Positions 33,717-41,006 of a stretch of 64,000 nt of DNA are shown piece by piece. This stretch comes from Paraburkholderia sp. (lineage in GTDB: Bacteria > Pseudomonadota > Gammaproteobacteria > Burkholderiales > Burkholderiaceae): contig NZ_JAPWKB010000019.1 of NCBI RefSeq assembly GCF_028283785.1, positions 392,001-456,000 of the forward strand. Direction: 5' to 3'. Under the pieces are notes generated by a model. It worked only from the letters and a program-made list of their open reading frames with translations, was not told where the DNA came from and did no database searches. Position numbers and translations under genes: made by a program. How positions within the stretch are numbered: position 1 is the stretch's first letter; each line of letters opens with the position of its first letter.

Positions 33717-34865
33717 TTAGAAGCGGTGACGCAGACCAGCCGTCACAGCGATTTGCTTGTTGTTGCTCGACGAAGCGCCCAGACCATTGATGTCGGCGTT
33801 GACGATGTTGTTTTCGCTGACTTGCTGGTATTCGCCTTGCAGGTAGACGTCGGTGCGCTTCGACAGCGCATACGCCGTTTGCAGGTTGAACTGGTTCCAG
33901 TGCGGACGCGTACCTTCCAGGCTCGCGCGGGTGTACGTGTACGAACCAGCGATGCTCAGTGCCGGCGTCAGCGCGTAGCGTGCGTTCGCTTCGACGTTCT
34001 GGAAGTGAGCGCTGCTGCCGTTCAGACCCAGACCGCCGCTGACGCCCGATGCCGAAGCGCCGATGCCGTTCAGTTGCGACAGGTTCGTTTGCGAGTACAC
34101 GAGGCCAGCCGTTGCCGGGCCGAACGTGTAGTTCGCGCCTGCGCCCCACGTTTGCTGGCGGCCAGCGAAGAACGTGTTGTCGCCCGACAGTGCGCCGCTC
34201 GAGTTGAACGCCGTTGCGTTGCCCAGCGTTGCGTTGCTGTTCAGTTGCAGGTAAGCCGCTGCGACATTCAGGCCGCCGTAGTTGTACGACGCGCCGGCGC
34301 TGTATGCGCGGTTGTTCGCGAAGCCGTCAGCTTGGTTCGAGAAGCCATACAACGCGCCGAACTTGAAGCCGCCGTAGTTCGTGCTTTGGTACTTGACCGA
34401 GTTGTTGACGCGGAACGAGTTGTTCAGGTTGTCGTTGTCGAACGGGTGGGCGAACTGCGTGCCGCCGTATTGCGTGCCGGTCAGCGACAGCGGGCCGACG
34501 TAGTCAACCATGCTGTCGTACTGACGACCCAGCGTGACCGTACCGAACTGGTTGCTCGACAGACCGACGAAAGCCTGGCGACCGAACAGACGGCTGTTCT
34601 GCTTCATCGTGCCGTCGTTGATGCCGAAGCCGTTTTCCAACGTGAAGATAGCCTTCAGGCCACCACCCAGATCTTCAGCGCCACGCAGGCCGAAACGGCT
34701 GCCGTTCACCGAACCGCTCGTTTCTTGCCAGTTGCTGTGGCCGTGCTGGTTGTTCGAGTAAGTGATGCCGGCGTCGATCAGGCCGTACAGCGTAACGCTG
34801 CTTTGTGCATGAGCTGCCGTTGCGAAAACGCCCGACAGGGCCGCGACCATGAGTGTCTTTTTCAT
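33717..34865 (-). CDS. Gram-negative porin (Burkholderia OpcP/OmpC-like)
   Basis: A 382-aa outer-membrane trimeric porin of the beta-proteobacterial type. The signal peptide ends at AHA (residue 20), followed by QSSVTLYGLIDAGITYSNN, the usual first strand. GSRFGLRGAEDLGGGLKA and the terminal GLRHRF with C-terminal Phe are family signatures needed for Bam-dependent insertion. The ATG at 34865 starts MKKTLM. The 5' leader is long and GC-poor compared with the gene. Divergent from a candidate small RNA at about 35300, which pairs with the ATG region on paper. Confidence 0.95.
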   Translation of the reverse strand: MKKTLMVAALSGVFATAAHAQSSVTLYGLIDAGITYSNNQHGHSNWQETSGSVNGSRFGLRGAEDLGGGLKAIFTLENGFGINDGTMKQNSRLFGRQAFVGLSSNQFGTVTLGRQYDSMVDYVGPLSLTGTQYGGTQFAHPFDNDNLNNSFRVNNSVKYQSTNYGGFKFGALYGFSNQADGFANNRAYSAGASYNYGGLNVAAAYLQLNSNATLGNATAFNSSGALSGDNTFFAGRQQTWGAGANYTFGPATAGLVYSQTNLSQLNGIGASASGVSGGLGLNGSSAHFQNVEANARYALTPALSIAGSYTYTRASLEGTRPHWNQFNLQTAYALSKRTDVYLQGEYQQVSENNIVNADINGLGASSSNNKQIAVTAGLRHRF

Positions 34866-35300
34866 CTTTATAACTCCGAGAGCAGAGTGGGTTTCTTGAA
34901 CCCAGGCTTGAAGGAAACCTGTCACGCGGTCGCTGCGAGAGGCGACGGTTCGCATGACAACGCGCTATGAGGACAACAGCGCGTTCGTTTCCGGACAGGC
35001 AAAGTGTAGAGACGCGGTCGCAGCGGGGACATTCCGAAATCCGCAATAACGTATTACTCGATCGGAAATTGTGGATTTTCGCCGCTGAAGCCTTGATGCA
35101 TAAGGCTTTCCGGGCATTCGGGGAAGTACGGAGGGGGTGTGTCAATCAAACTGCGTTGCTGATTTACTACAAGAAATGACCTGTGAAAACAACAGGTAAC
35201 CTCTGAAAAAATGTGTGAACACTGATTGTTGTTGAATGTGGAACGGTTGATTGCCGATTGCGCGCTCAATTGAAAGGGGCAATCCCTGTACACTGAGATC
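34866..35300. other. Porin upstream region
   Basis: About 430 bases, lower in GC than the neighbours. It should hold the porin promoter and leader on the minus strand and the promoter of the plus-strand RNA at 35301. A small hairpin GGGTT / AACCC lies near 34890-34904 in the leader. Open frames here have no Shine-Dalgarno. Confidence 0.5.
35289..35294 (+). promoter_or_regulatory. Possible -10 of the candidate small RNA
   Basis: TACACT at 35289-35294, about 7 bases before the first hairpin. A TTGAAA lies upstream at 35270-35275 but with only 13 bases spacing, so the promoter is weakly supported. Confidence 0.3.
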
Positions 35301-35388
35301 ACTGCTTCTCGAAGCAGACTTTTTCGTTGCAGAAAAAGATCTCCAAACCTTTGTCGGCGCGACTTTCCAGTCGCGCTCTTTTTTTGTC
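35301..35388 (+). ncRNA. Candidate small RNA with three hairpins, divergent from porin
   Basis: Three consecutive hairpins lie in a gene-free region: CTGCTT / AAGCAG (35302-35317), CTTTTTC / GAAAAAG with loop GTTGCA (35319-35338), and GCGCGACT / AGTCGCGC (35357-35376) with a TCTTTTTTT tail, a strong plus-strand terminator. No plus-strand gene lies upstream within 1.7 kb, so the terminator must end a short non-coding transcript. CTTTTTCGTT (35319-35328) can form ten contiguous pairs, two of them G-U, with the porin mRNA around its AUG. The position next to a porin recalls MicF/ompC. All of this is sequence reading; expression is not shown. Confidence 0.5.
35357..35385 (+). terminator. Intrinsic terminator of the candidate small RNA
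   Basis: 8-bp perfect stem GCGCGACT / AGTCGCGC, loop TTCC, tail TCTTTTTTT. The T run exists on the plus strand only. Confidence 0.85.
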
Positions 35389-35464
35389 CATACGAAACGC
35401 GCGGCTTTCGCCACGCGTATTTGCCGCTAATCACTCGCTTCCGCTGGTTCGAAACCGCTATCTA

Positions 35465-35710
35465 TTAGCGCGCGTGAGCGACGCCTGTCGGTTCGAAGTC
35501 GAGCGGTGTCGCGAATGTCCAATCTTCCATCACGTAATGCCGCGCGTCCATTGGGGATGACAGCAGGTTCTGCCAGTGATCCCCGTGCCAGTTCGGATCG
35601 AATTCCAGGGTGGAACGCGCGCTTTTCGTAACCGACGATGTATCGGCTGATACCGCGTCGCGTGATCCCATCAACCGGGCGATGAAGTGGCGAATATCGT
35701 GGATGTGCAT
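35465..35710 (-). CDS. Hypothetical protein, 81 aa
   Basis: A small soluble protein starting MHIHDIRHFIARLMGSRDAV with a strong Shine-Dalgarno GGGAGG 7 bases before the ATG. No signal peptide, membrane helix or Cys. It contains an aromatic, His/Trp-containing middle (FDPNWHGDHWQNLL). I do not recognise the family. It is transcribed toward the candidate small RNA; the intervening terminator faces the other way. Confidence 0.6.
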   Translation of the reverse strand: MHIHDIRHFIARLMGSRDAVSADTSSVTKSARSTLEFDPNWHGDHWQNLLSSPMDARHYVMEDWTFATPLDFEPTGVAHAR

Positions 35711-36132
35711 AGCAACCTCCCTTTGCAGACAACAGATTCATCTTGCGAGCCCAAATCCTGGAACACAACCGGGACAAACACTTACGAAAAACAGATTTTG
35801 TTACATTAATCGGGAAATTTTTCTATTGCCCGGATGTGTGATCCGGTATGACGTAATAATGACGCACCGCATTCAGTAACTACCGGGAACACTTAGCGTG
35901 AATCGGAGAAACATTATTAAAGGTTGACTAATATCCCTTCACGTTAAGTCGCTATCTAAAAATTGCTTGACGCCCGATGTTTGGCCACCGTATAACAACA
36001 AAGCTGAATTTTCGATTGGCAAATGTGGCGGCGTAAAGGTTGTCATGGCCTCCAGTCAAACTGGGGGATTGCATCGTAGTCGGCGGTGAGGGCAATGCCC
36101 GATTCATTCAAAATCTCGAGGGAAACTGGAAT
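35711..36132. other. AT-rich region with the cspA promoter and leader
   Basis: About 420 bases clearly richer in A+T than the surroundings. The right part is the cspA promoter and 5' leader; the left part carries the promoter of the 81-aa gene on the minus strand. No further open frame is supported. Confidence 0.5.
35967..35996 (+). promoter_or_regulatory. Sigma-70 promoter of cspA
   Basis: TTGACG (35967-35972) and TATAAC (35991-35996) with an 18-base spacer. It leaves a leader of about 130 bases before the ATG, as in cold-shock mRNAs. Confidence 0.65.
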
Positions 36133-36336
36133 ATGGAAACCGGTATCGTAAAATGGTTCAACGATGCTAAGGGCTTTGGCTTTATCACGTCGGACGCAGG
36201 TGGCGACGATCTGTTTGCTCATTTCTCGGAAATTCGCAGCGAAGGCTTCAAGTCGCTGAAAGAAAACCAGCGCGTTTCCTTCGAAGTCAAGACGGGCCCG
36301 AAGGGCAAGCAGGCTGCGAACATCCAGCCGCTGTAA
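36133..36336 (+). CDS. cspA: Cold shock protein CspA family
   Basis: A 67-aa single cold-shock domain: METGIVKWFNDAKGFGFITS with RNP1 (KGFGFI) and RNP2 (DLFAHF). It binds single-stranded nucleic acid and melts RNA structure. The in-frame ATG at 36040 is rejected since the family starts at METG. A long untranslated leader precedes it, typical of temperature-regulated csp genes, and a strong terminator follows. Confidence 0.97.
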   Translation: METGIVKWFNDAKGFGFITSDAGGDDLFAHFSEIRSEGFKSLKENQRVSFEVKTGPKGKQAANIQPL

Positions 36337-36392
36337 GCACGTAGCACCAGACAGCATCACGCGGCGCCGGCAACGGTCGCTGCGACGCAAAG

Positions 36393-36425
36393 AAAAAAGC
36401 CCTCGCATCGTCGAGGGCTTTTTCT
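36393..36425 (+). terminator. Terminator of cspA
   Basis: AAAAAAGCCCTCG / CGAGGGCTTTTTC stem-loop with T-rich tail, 60 bases after cspA. Confidence 0.9.
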
Positions 36426-36764
36426 TTTTCCGCTCGCCCAGATGATGAATTTCATCAACCGGACATCAAAGCGGTTTCAGCTTGTCCGGAGCAGTATCGA
36501 AATCAGGGTTTAAACTAATTATGTGTTTTATTTTTTCAGAATCTTTCGCCCCGAAGCCGCTAATAAGATTCCGCCCGGACGGTTTATATATTCTCTGCAG
36601 CTTCGCAATATGTGGTGAAAGTCGGGCTTTCTGGACGCGGGAGATAATCGGTGATCTCGCGTCGTGCGTGACCTCGCGTGGCGAACTTGTTTCAGGTGCG
36701 AGCGCGTCAACTGGTGCATACTTCCCGCTATTCGGTATTGCCGCGCTTCCTTCTATTCGTCCAC
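36426..36764. other. Intergenic region between cspA and the exonuclease gene
   Basis: About 340 bases, partly AT-rich (a TTTATTTTTTC stretch near 36530). No open frame with a ribosome site and no hairpin of note; the promoter of the next gene must lie here. Confidence 0.5.
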
Positions 36765-37922
36765 ATGTCTGATTTGTCTTTGCCTGCCGTCGCGTTCGAC
36801 GAGCCGATCGTATTCGTCGATCTTGAAACGACCGGTGGTTCGACCGGCGAACATCGCATCACTGAAGTGGGTGTGGTGGAGATCGGGCCGCAGGGCGTGA
36901 CGCGCTGGAGCACGCTGGTCGACCCGCAACAGCCCATCCCACCGTTTATCCAGCAACTCACCGGCATCACCGACGCCATGGTGCGCGGCGCACCGACTTT
37001 CGACGCGATCGCGCCCGAGTTGTTCGCGCGCCTCGACGGAAAGCTGTTCGTCGCGCACAACGCGAGTTTCGACCGGGGCTTCCTGCGTAGCGAATTCCGC
37101 CGCGCGGGATTCGCATTCAATCCCGACGTGTTGTGCACGGTTCGTCTGTCGCGAGCGCTGTTTCCCGCCGAAAAACGTCACGGACTCGACGCGCTGGTCG
37201 AACGCCACAGGCTGGTGCCGTCCGATCGACATCGCGCGCTCGCGGATGCCGATCTGATCTGGCAATTCTGGCAACGCTTGCCCGGCCTCGTGCCGGTCGA
37301 TGCGCTGCGCGCGCAAATCGACCGGACGATGCGTCGATATCGGCTGGCCGGCGATATCGATGAAGATCTGCTTGAGACCGCGCCGGCCGGTTGTGGGGTT
37401 TATGTGTTTTACGGGGAAGCCGATGCGCCGCTCTACGTGGGACGCAGCGTGCGTGTGCGCCAGCGGTTGCGGGCGCATCTGACAGGCGAGCGTCGGTCGG
37501 CGAAGGATCTTCGGCTTGCGCAGCAGATCCGTCGGGTGGAATGGCGGGCAACTGGCGGGGAACTTGGCGCGATGCTGGTCGAGGCGCAATGGATTGCGAC
37601 GATGCGGCCCCCGCACAACCGGGTGCAGCGTGTCGCGAAGAGCGATCCGGCCGATGCGCCGTGGCCGTTCGACGGTCCGATCGTGTTCGAAGAGCGCGAC
37701 GCCGAGCCTGGACCGCGTGCGTTTCATATTGTCGATCGCTGGCGCTATGTCGGCCATGCGCCGACACTCGACGATGCGAGCCGTCTGCACGCATCCCACA
37801 CCGACGGCGCGTTCGAGTTGTCCACGTTCCGGATTCTGCAATCGCATCTGGCCCGCGGTCTGCGCGTGATGCCGTTGGCGGTGACGCTGCCTGTCGTGAT
37901 CGGAGTGGCAAGCGTCGCCTGA
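36765..37922 (+). CDS. DnaQ-like 3'-5' exonuclease fused to a GIY-YIG endonuclease domain
   Basis: A 385-aa two-domain nuclease. Residues about 14-185 are a DEDDh exonuclease: ExoI FVDLETTGG (Asp19, Glu21), ExoII VAHNASFDRGFL, ExoIII HRALADAD. Residues about 208-290 are a GIY-YIG endonuclease domain (GVYVFYGE...PLYVGRSVRVRQRLRAHL), as in UvrC and Cho. The C-terminal 90 residues are uncharacterised. The fusion is known in some bacteria as a putative DNA polymerase III epsilon-like/UvrC-like protein; a role in DNA repair is inferred. The start follows the family N-terminus; longer in-frame extensions lack a ribosome site. Confidence 0.9.
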   Translation: MSDLSLPAVAFDEPIVFVDLETTGGSTGEHRITEVGVVEIGPQGVTRWSTLVDPQQPIPPFIQQLTGITDAMVRGAPTFDAIAPELFARLDGKLFVAHNASFDRGFLRSEFRRAGFAFNPDVLCTVRLSRALFPAEKRHGLDALVERHRLVPSDRHRALADADLIWQFWQRLPGLVPVDALRAQIDRTMRRYRLAGDIDEDLLETAPAGCGVYVFYGEADAPLYVGRSVRVRQRLRAHLTGERRSAKDLRLAQQIRRVEWRATGGELGAMLVEAQWIATMRPPHNRVQRVAKSDPADAPWPFDGPIVFEERDAEPGPRAFHIVDRWRYVGHAPTLDDASRLHASHTDGAFELSTFRILQSHLARGLRVMPLAVTLPVVIGVASVA

Positions 37923-37937
37923 CGTCCGAATGGGCGC

Positions 37938-38546
37938 TCAGCCCGTCGCGCCGACGCCGCCTGTCTCGCAAACATGGCCCAACGCGCGGTTCAACGCGGC
38001 CGAGCGCGCCGAGTCGTAGCGCGTCAGCGATTGCCAGTTGGAAATGCCCTGTGCCACCCGCGTCGGACAATCCGGCGTCGCGCGAAGCGGTTGCACCCGC
38101 GCGAGCGCGGCGATCATCGCCTTCGTTAGCGTGTCCAGTTGCGGCCGCGTGCTGGTCGCGAGGTCCGGCGGGGTGCCTTCCGGTGGCCGCGTCGCGCGCC
38201 AGGTCGCGAATAATCCGTTCTGCACGTCCTTGCTGGCATCGATCTGATCCTGGAAAAACGCAGTCGCGAAGGCCGGATCGACGTCGGCCGACTTGGCACG
38301 GGCAACCACGTCCTTGAGCAGCGCGGCTTCGCGGGGTGCATCGGTGATCGGCTGATGGTTCGCCCATTTCCATCGCGCGACCGGCTCCGCGAGCGCGAGC
38401 CGTTGCGACGCGAGTGAGATCAGATTGGTCAACGAGGTGTCGTCGCCGTCCGCATAAGCCTGACCGGGCACAATTTGCGCCGTCGCGAAAAGAGTCCACA
38501 AGGTCAGCGTGCCGATGACGCGCCGCGTGCGATTCGAACGATTCAT
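37938..38546 (-). CDS. Secreted chorismate mutase (AroQ gamma class)
   Basis: A 202-aa protein with a signal peptide (about residues 1-32, ending QAYA) and an all-helical AroQ domain of the gamma, periplasmic/secreted class. Motifs: LISLASQRLALAEPVARWKW with catalytic Arg/Lys, DAPREAALLKDVVARAK and FFQDQIDASKDVQ. Cytoplasmic chorismate mutases lack the leader. In pathogens the secreted form is linked to virulence or host interaction; the role in soil Burkholderiales is unknown. Convergent with the nuclease gene, 15 bases apart. Confidence 0.88.
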   Translation of the reverse strand: MNRSNRTRRVIGTLTLWTLFATAQIVPGQAYADGDDTSLTNLISLASQRLALAEPVARWKWANHQPITDAPREAALLKDVVARAKSADVDPAFATAFFQDQIDASKDVQNGLFATWRATRPPEGTPPDLATSTRPQLDTLTKAMIAALARVQPLRATPDCPTRVAQGISNWQSLTRYDSARSAALNRALGHVCETGGVGATG

Positions 38547-38811
38547 GGAAGATCACTGCGCCGGTCGGCGCGAAGCGGAAAAGCAAGAGGATAGACGAAC
38601 TGGCGCGAATTATTCGCGATTGAAGATTTTCGCGCGAGCAACGCGAACGATGCGCAGGCCGTCGAAGCGTGCACACCCATCCGCCGGATCAGGCAACCCA
38701 GCGATAAAACATACCGCTAAACGACAGCAGGCGCGCATTCCCGGAAAATGCGAGCGCGAACGTTCGTCATACAGCGCGTGCAAACCACACATGCTGCAAT
38801 GCGGCTAAAGA

Positions 38812-38961
38812 TTACTTCTGTTCAAACGATTTACGCTGCTCGTCGAAAAAAGCACGAACATGCTCAGGTAATTCAGCGCCGAGAAACTCGACGCCAGCGG
38901 GTTCCGTATCCGGTGTGAAAACTTTATCGGGGCTCGGAATCTTCGGTGGTTTGGCATCCAT
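38812..38961 (-). CDS. 49-aa microprotein, Pro/charged-rich
   Basis: A short open frame on the minus strand with an excellent Shine-Dalgarno AAAGGAGA 7 bases before the ATG. The product starts MDAKPPKIPSPDKVFTPDTE and ends with an amphipathic, charged helix (LPEHVRAFFDEQRKSFEQK). No signal peptide or membrane segment. Codon use is normal for the window. The family is unknown to me. The ribosome site and the balanced composition argue that it is translated. Confidence 0.6.
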   Translation of the reverse strand: MDAKPPKIPSPDKVFTPDTEPAGVEFLGAELPEHVRAFFDEQRKSFEQK

Positions 38962-39561
38962 GACGGTTCTCCTTTACGGATTGATTATCTGCCTCGGTGT
39001 TGGATTCGCACAATGCTGCGAATCCCGCATCCAGGCTTTCAACGTGTGTGTGTTGCTTTAACGGCACAGACGCGCCTGTAATGAAGCCGTTTCAATACAA
39101 TTTAACGATTGCCCGATTTCGGGGCACCATTTACGCGCATTTATCAGCGTAATTCGGGTTCTCCCCAGCCACCACGCCTGTGCTTCGATGCAGCATTTCA
39201 CGCTCGCTAATGTGCTGCACCAGTCATTCTTTCTTGCCATTCATCTGCGGGATCGGTGTTTTCTACTGGATGCCTTAAGCAAATAGAAAGCCCATCGATA
39301 CAGTTCCACTAATCGGGTTAACGACGCTTTCTGCAAATCGTTGACGTCCGGCAATCAGTATTTTGCGAATCTCGTTAAGCGACGCACAAGGGAACAAGTT
39401 AGCAAACTGCGTGCCCGCGAAAACGGTCACGGCGAATGCTGCGGATGCGGAGCGAGCGGCGGGGGAAATGAAGGGGGAAGATCACGTGCCACGAAACGAC
39501 GAAGGCGAGCGTTCGCGCGAGTAGGGCAGCGCAAAAAGATGCATCGCGGCGAAGTGGGACG
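38962..39561. other. Intergenic region with no supported gene
   Basis: About 600 bases between the microprotein and the tRNA-Thr terminator. A 60-codon minus-strand frame exists (39058-39240) but has no ribosome site and unusual composition (Cys/Trp rich). Nothing else was seen. Confidence 0.5.
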
Positions 39562-39602
39562 CCAAAACAAAAACCCGCGCAATCTTGCGATTAGCGCGGG
39601 TT
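39562..39602 (-). terminator. Terminator of tRNA-Thr(CGU)
   Basis: On the minus strand AACCCGCGC pairs with GCGCGGGTT and is followed by TTTTGTTTTGG, about 30 bases after the tRNA. Confidence 0.75.
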
Positions 39603-39630
39603 CTGAATACGTCTACTGCTCGAATCTTGT

Positions 39631-39706
39631 TGGTGCCGGAAAGAGGAATCGAACCCCCGACCTTCGCATTACGAATGCGCTGCTCTACCGTCTGAGCTAT
39701 TCCGGC
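39631..39706 (-). tRNA. tRNA-Thr(CGU)
   Basis: A 76-nt tRNA on the minus strand. Acceptor GCCGGAA / TTCCGGC (via CTTTCCGGC), discriminator A and encoded CCA. The anticodon loop TTCGTAA gives CGT (plus-strand ACG at 39671-39673), reading ACG threonine codons. T-loop GTTCGATTC. It lies downstream of fbp on the same strand. Confidence 0.96.
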
Positions 39707-39760
39707 ATCAGGAGAAACAAGATTATAGTGACCTGTTTATGAGCTTGTAAAGCCCCCCAC

Positions 39761-40777
39761 TCATTTTTTTGCTTCGAGATGGTAACGGGTCACGCGATCG
39801 ACTTCGTTCTTCGAGCCGAGGAACACCGCGACACGCTCATGCAAGCTCTTCGGCACGATATCGAGAATGCGCTTTTCGCCGTTGGTCGCCGCGCCGCCCG
39901 CCTGTTCGACGATAAATGCCATCGGGTTCGCTTCATACATCAGACGCAGCTTGCCCGGCTTGTCCGGCGTGCGCTTGTCGGCGGGGTACATGAAGATGCC
40001 GCCGCGATTCAGGATCCGATGCACGTCCGCGACCATCGAAGCGATCCAGCGCATGTTGAAATCTTCCTGACGCGAGCCTTCTTTACCCGCCTTCAGTTCA
40101 TCGACGTATTGCTCGACGGGTGCATACCAGTGACGCTCGTTCGACGCGTTGATCGCGAATTCGCGCGTATCGACCGGAATACGCATGTCGCTTTGCGTCA
40201 GCACCCACGAACCGAGTTCGCGGTCGAGCGTGAAGCAGTTCACGCCGTTGCCGGTCGTCAGCACCAGCACCGTCTGCGGACCGTACACCGCGTAACCCGC
40301 CGCGACCTGCTGCGTGCCGGGTTGCAGGAACGATTGCTCGGTCGGCTGCTGGCCGTCCGGACAACGCAACACCGAAAAGATCGTGCCGATCGATACGTTC
40401 ACGTCGATGTTCGACGAACCGTCGAGCGGATCGAACACCAGCAGATATTCGCCCTTCGGATAGTTGGCCGGAATCGGGAAGAACTGTTCCATCTCTTCCG
40501 ATGCCATGCCCGCGAGGTTGCCGCCCCATTCGTTGGCTTCGAGCAGGATTTCGTTCGACAGGATGTCGAGCTTCTTCTGTACTTCGCCTTGCACGTTCTC
40601 GCTGCCCGCCGTGCCGAGCGCATCGCCCAGCGCGCCCTTGCTGACGTGGTAGCTGATCGCCTTGCACGCGCGTGCGACGACTTCGATCAACAGACGCAAG
40701 TCCGCCGGCAGGTTATTGTTCTCGCGCTGCTGCTCAATCAGATACTTCGTGAGAGTGGTACGTCGTTGCAAACTCAT
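39761..40777 (-). CDS. fbp: Class I fructose-1,6-bisphosphatase
   Basis: A 338-aa gluconeogenic phosphatase that converts fructose-1,6-bisphosphate to fructose-6-phosphate. The metal and substrate site FDPLDGSSNIDVNVSIGTIF is intact, as is the Glu of ANEWGG and the C-terminal GKLRLMYEANPMAFIVEQAGG. The ATG at 40777 gives MSLQRRTTLTKYL, the family start. It is downstream of pepN on the same strand, but a strong terminator separates them. Confidence 0.97.
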   Translation of the reverse strand: MSLQRRTTLTKYLIEQQRENNNLPADLRLLIEVVARACKAISYHVSKGALGDALGTAGSENVQGEVQKKLDILSNEILLEANEWGGNLAGMASEEMEQFFPIPANYPKGEYLLVFDPLDGSSNIDVNVSIGTIFSVLRCPDGQQPTEQSFLQPGTQQVAAGYAVYGPQTVLVLTTGNGVNCFTLDRELGSWVLTQSDMRIPVDTREFAINASNERHWYAPVEQYVDELKAGKEGSRQEDFNMRWIASMVADVHRILNRGGIFMYPADKRTPDKPGKLRLMYEANPMAFIVEQAGGAATNGEKRILDIVPKSLHERVAVFLGSKNEVDRVTRYHLEAKK

Positions 40778-40923
40778 TGCTGTACTCCGGAAGGGCAAAA
40801 GGATTGTCTCGATTTTACCTGCTCACCGTGACGGCCCCGCGCTTTTCGCGGCGGCGCCAAGCTGCTGCGGGCGTCAGGCGCGCAACCGGACGCGCTCCGG
40901 CGCATGGCATCGCGTCGGAAAAA

Positions 40924-40954
40924 CAAAAAGCCGGCCACGAAGGCCGGCTTTTTA
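40924..40954 (-). terminator. Terminator of pepN
   Basis: Symmetric stem AAAAAGCCGGCC / GGCCGGCTTTTT around an ACGAA loop, just after pepN on the minus strand. The T run on both sides could make it bidirectional. Confidence 0.85.
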
Positions 40955-41006
40955 CAGAAAGACACAGACTCGCGCGACGACGGACGCGCACGAGTCGGCG
41001 CGGAGT

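Noticed and set aside
35142..35414. A 90-codon minus-strand frame upstream of the porin
   Set aside because: It would run through the terminator hairpin of the candidate small RNA and has no ribosome site.
39058..39240. A 60-codon minus-strand frame in a gene-poor region
   Set aside because: No Shine-Dalgarno, atypical composition (several Cys and Trp) and no family resemblance.
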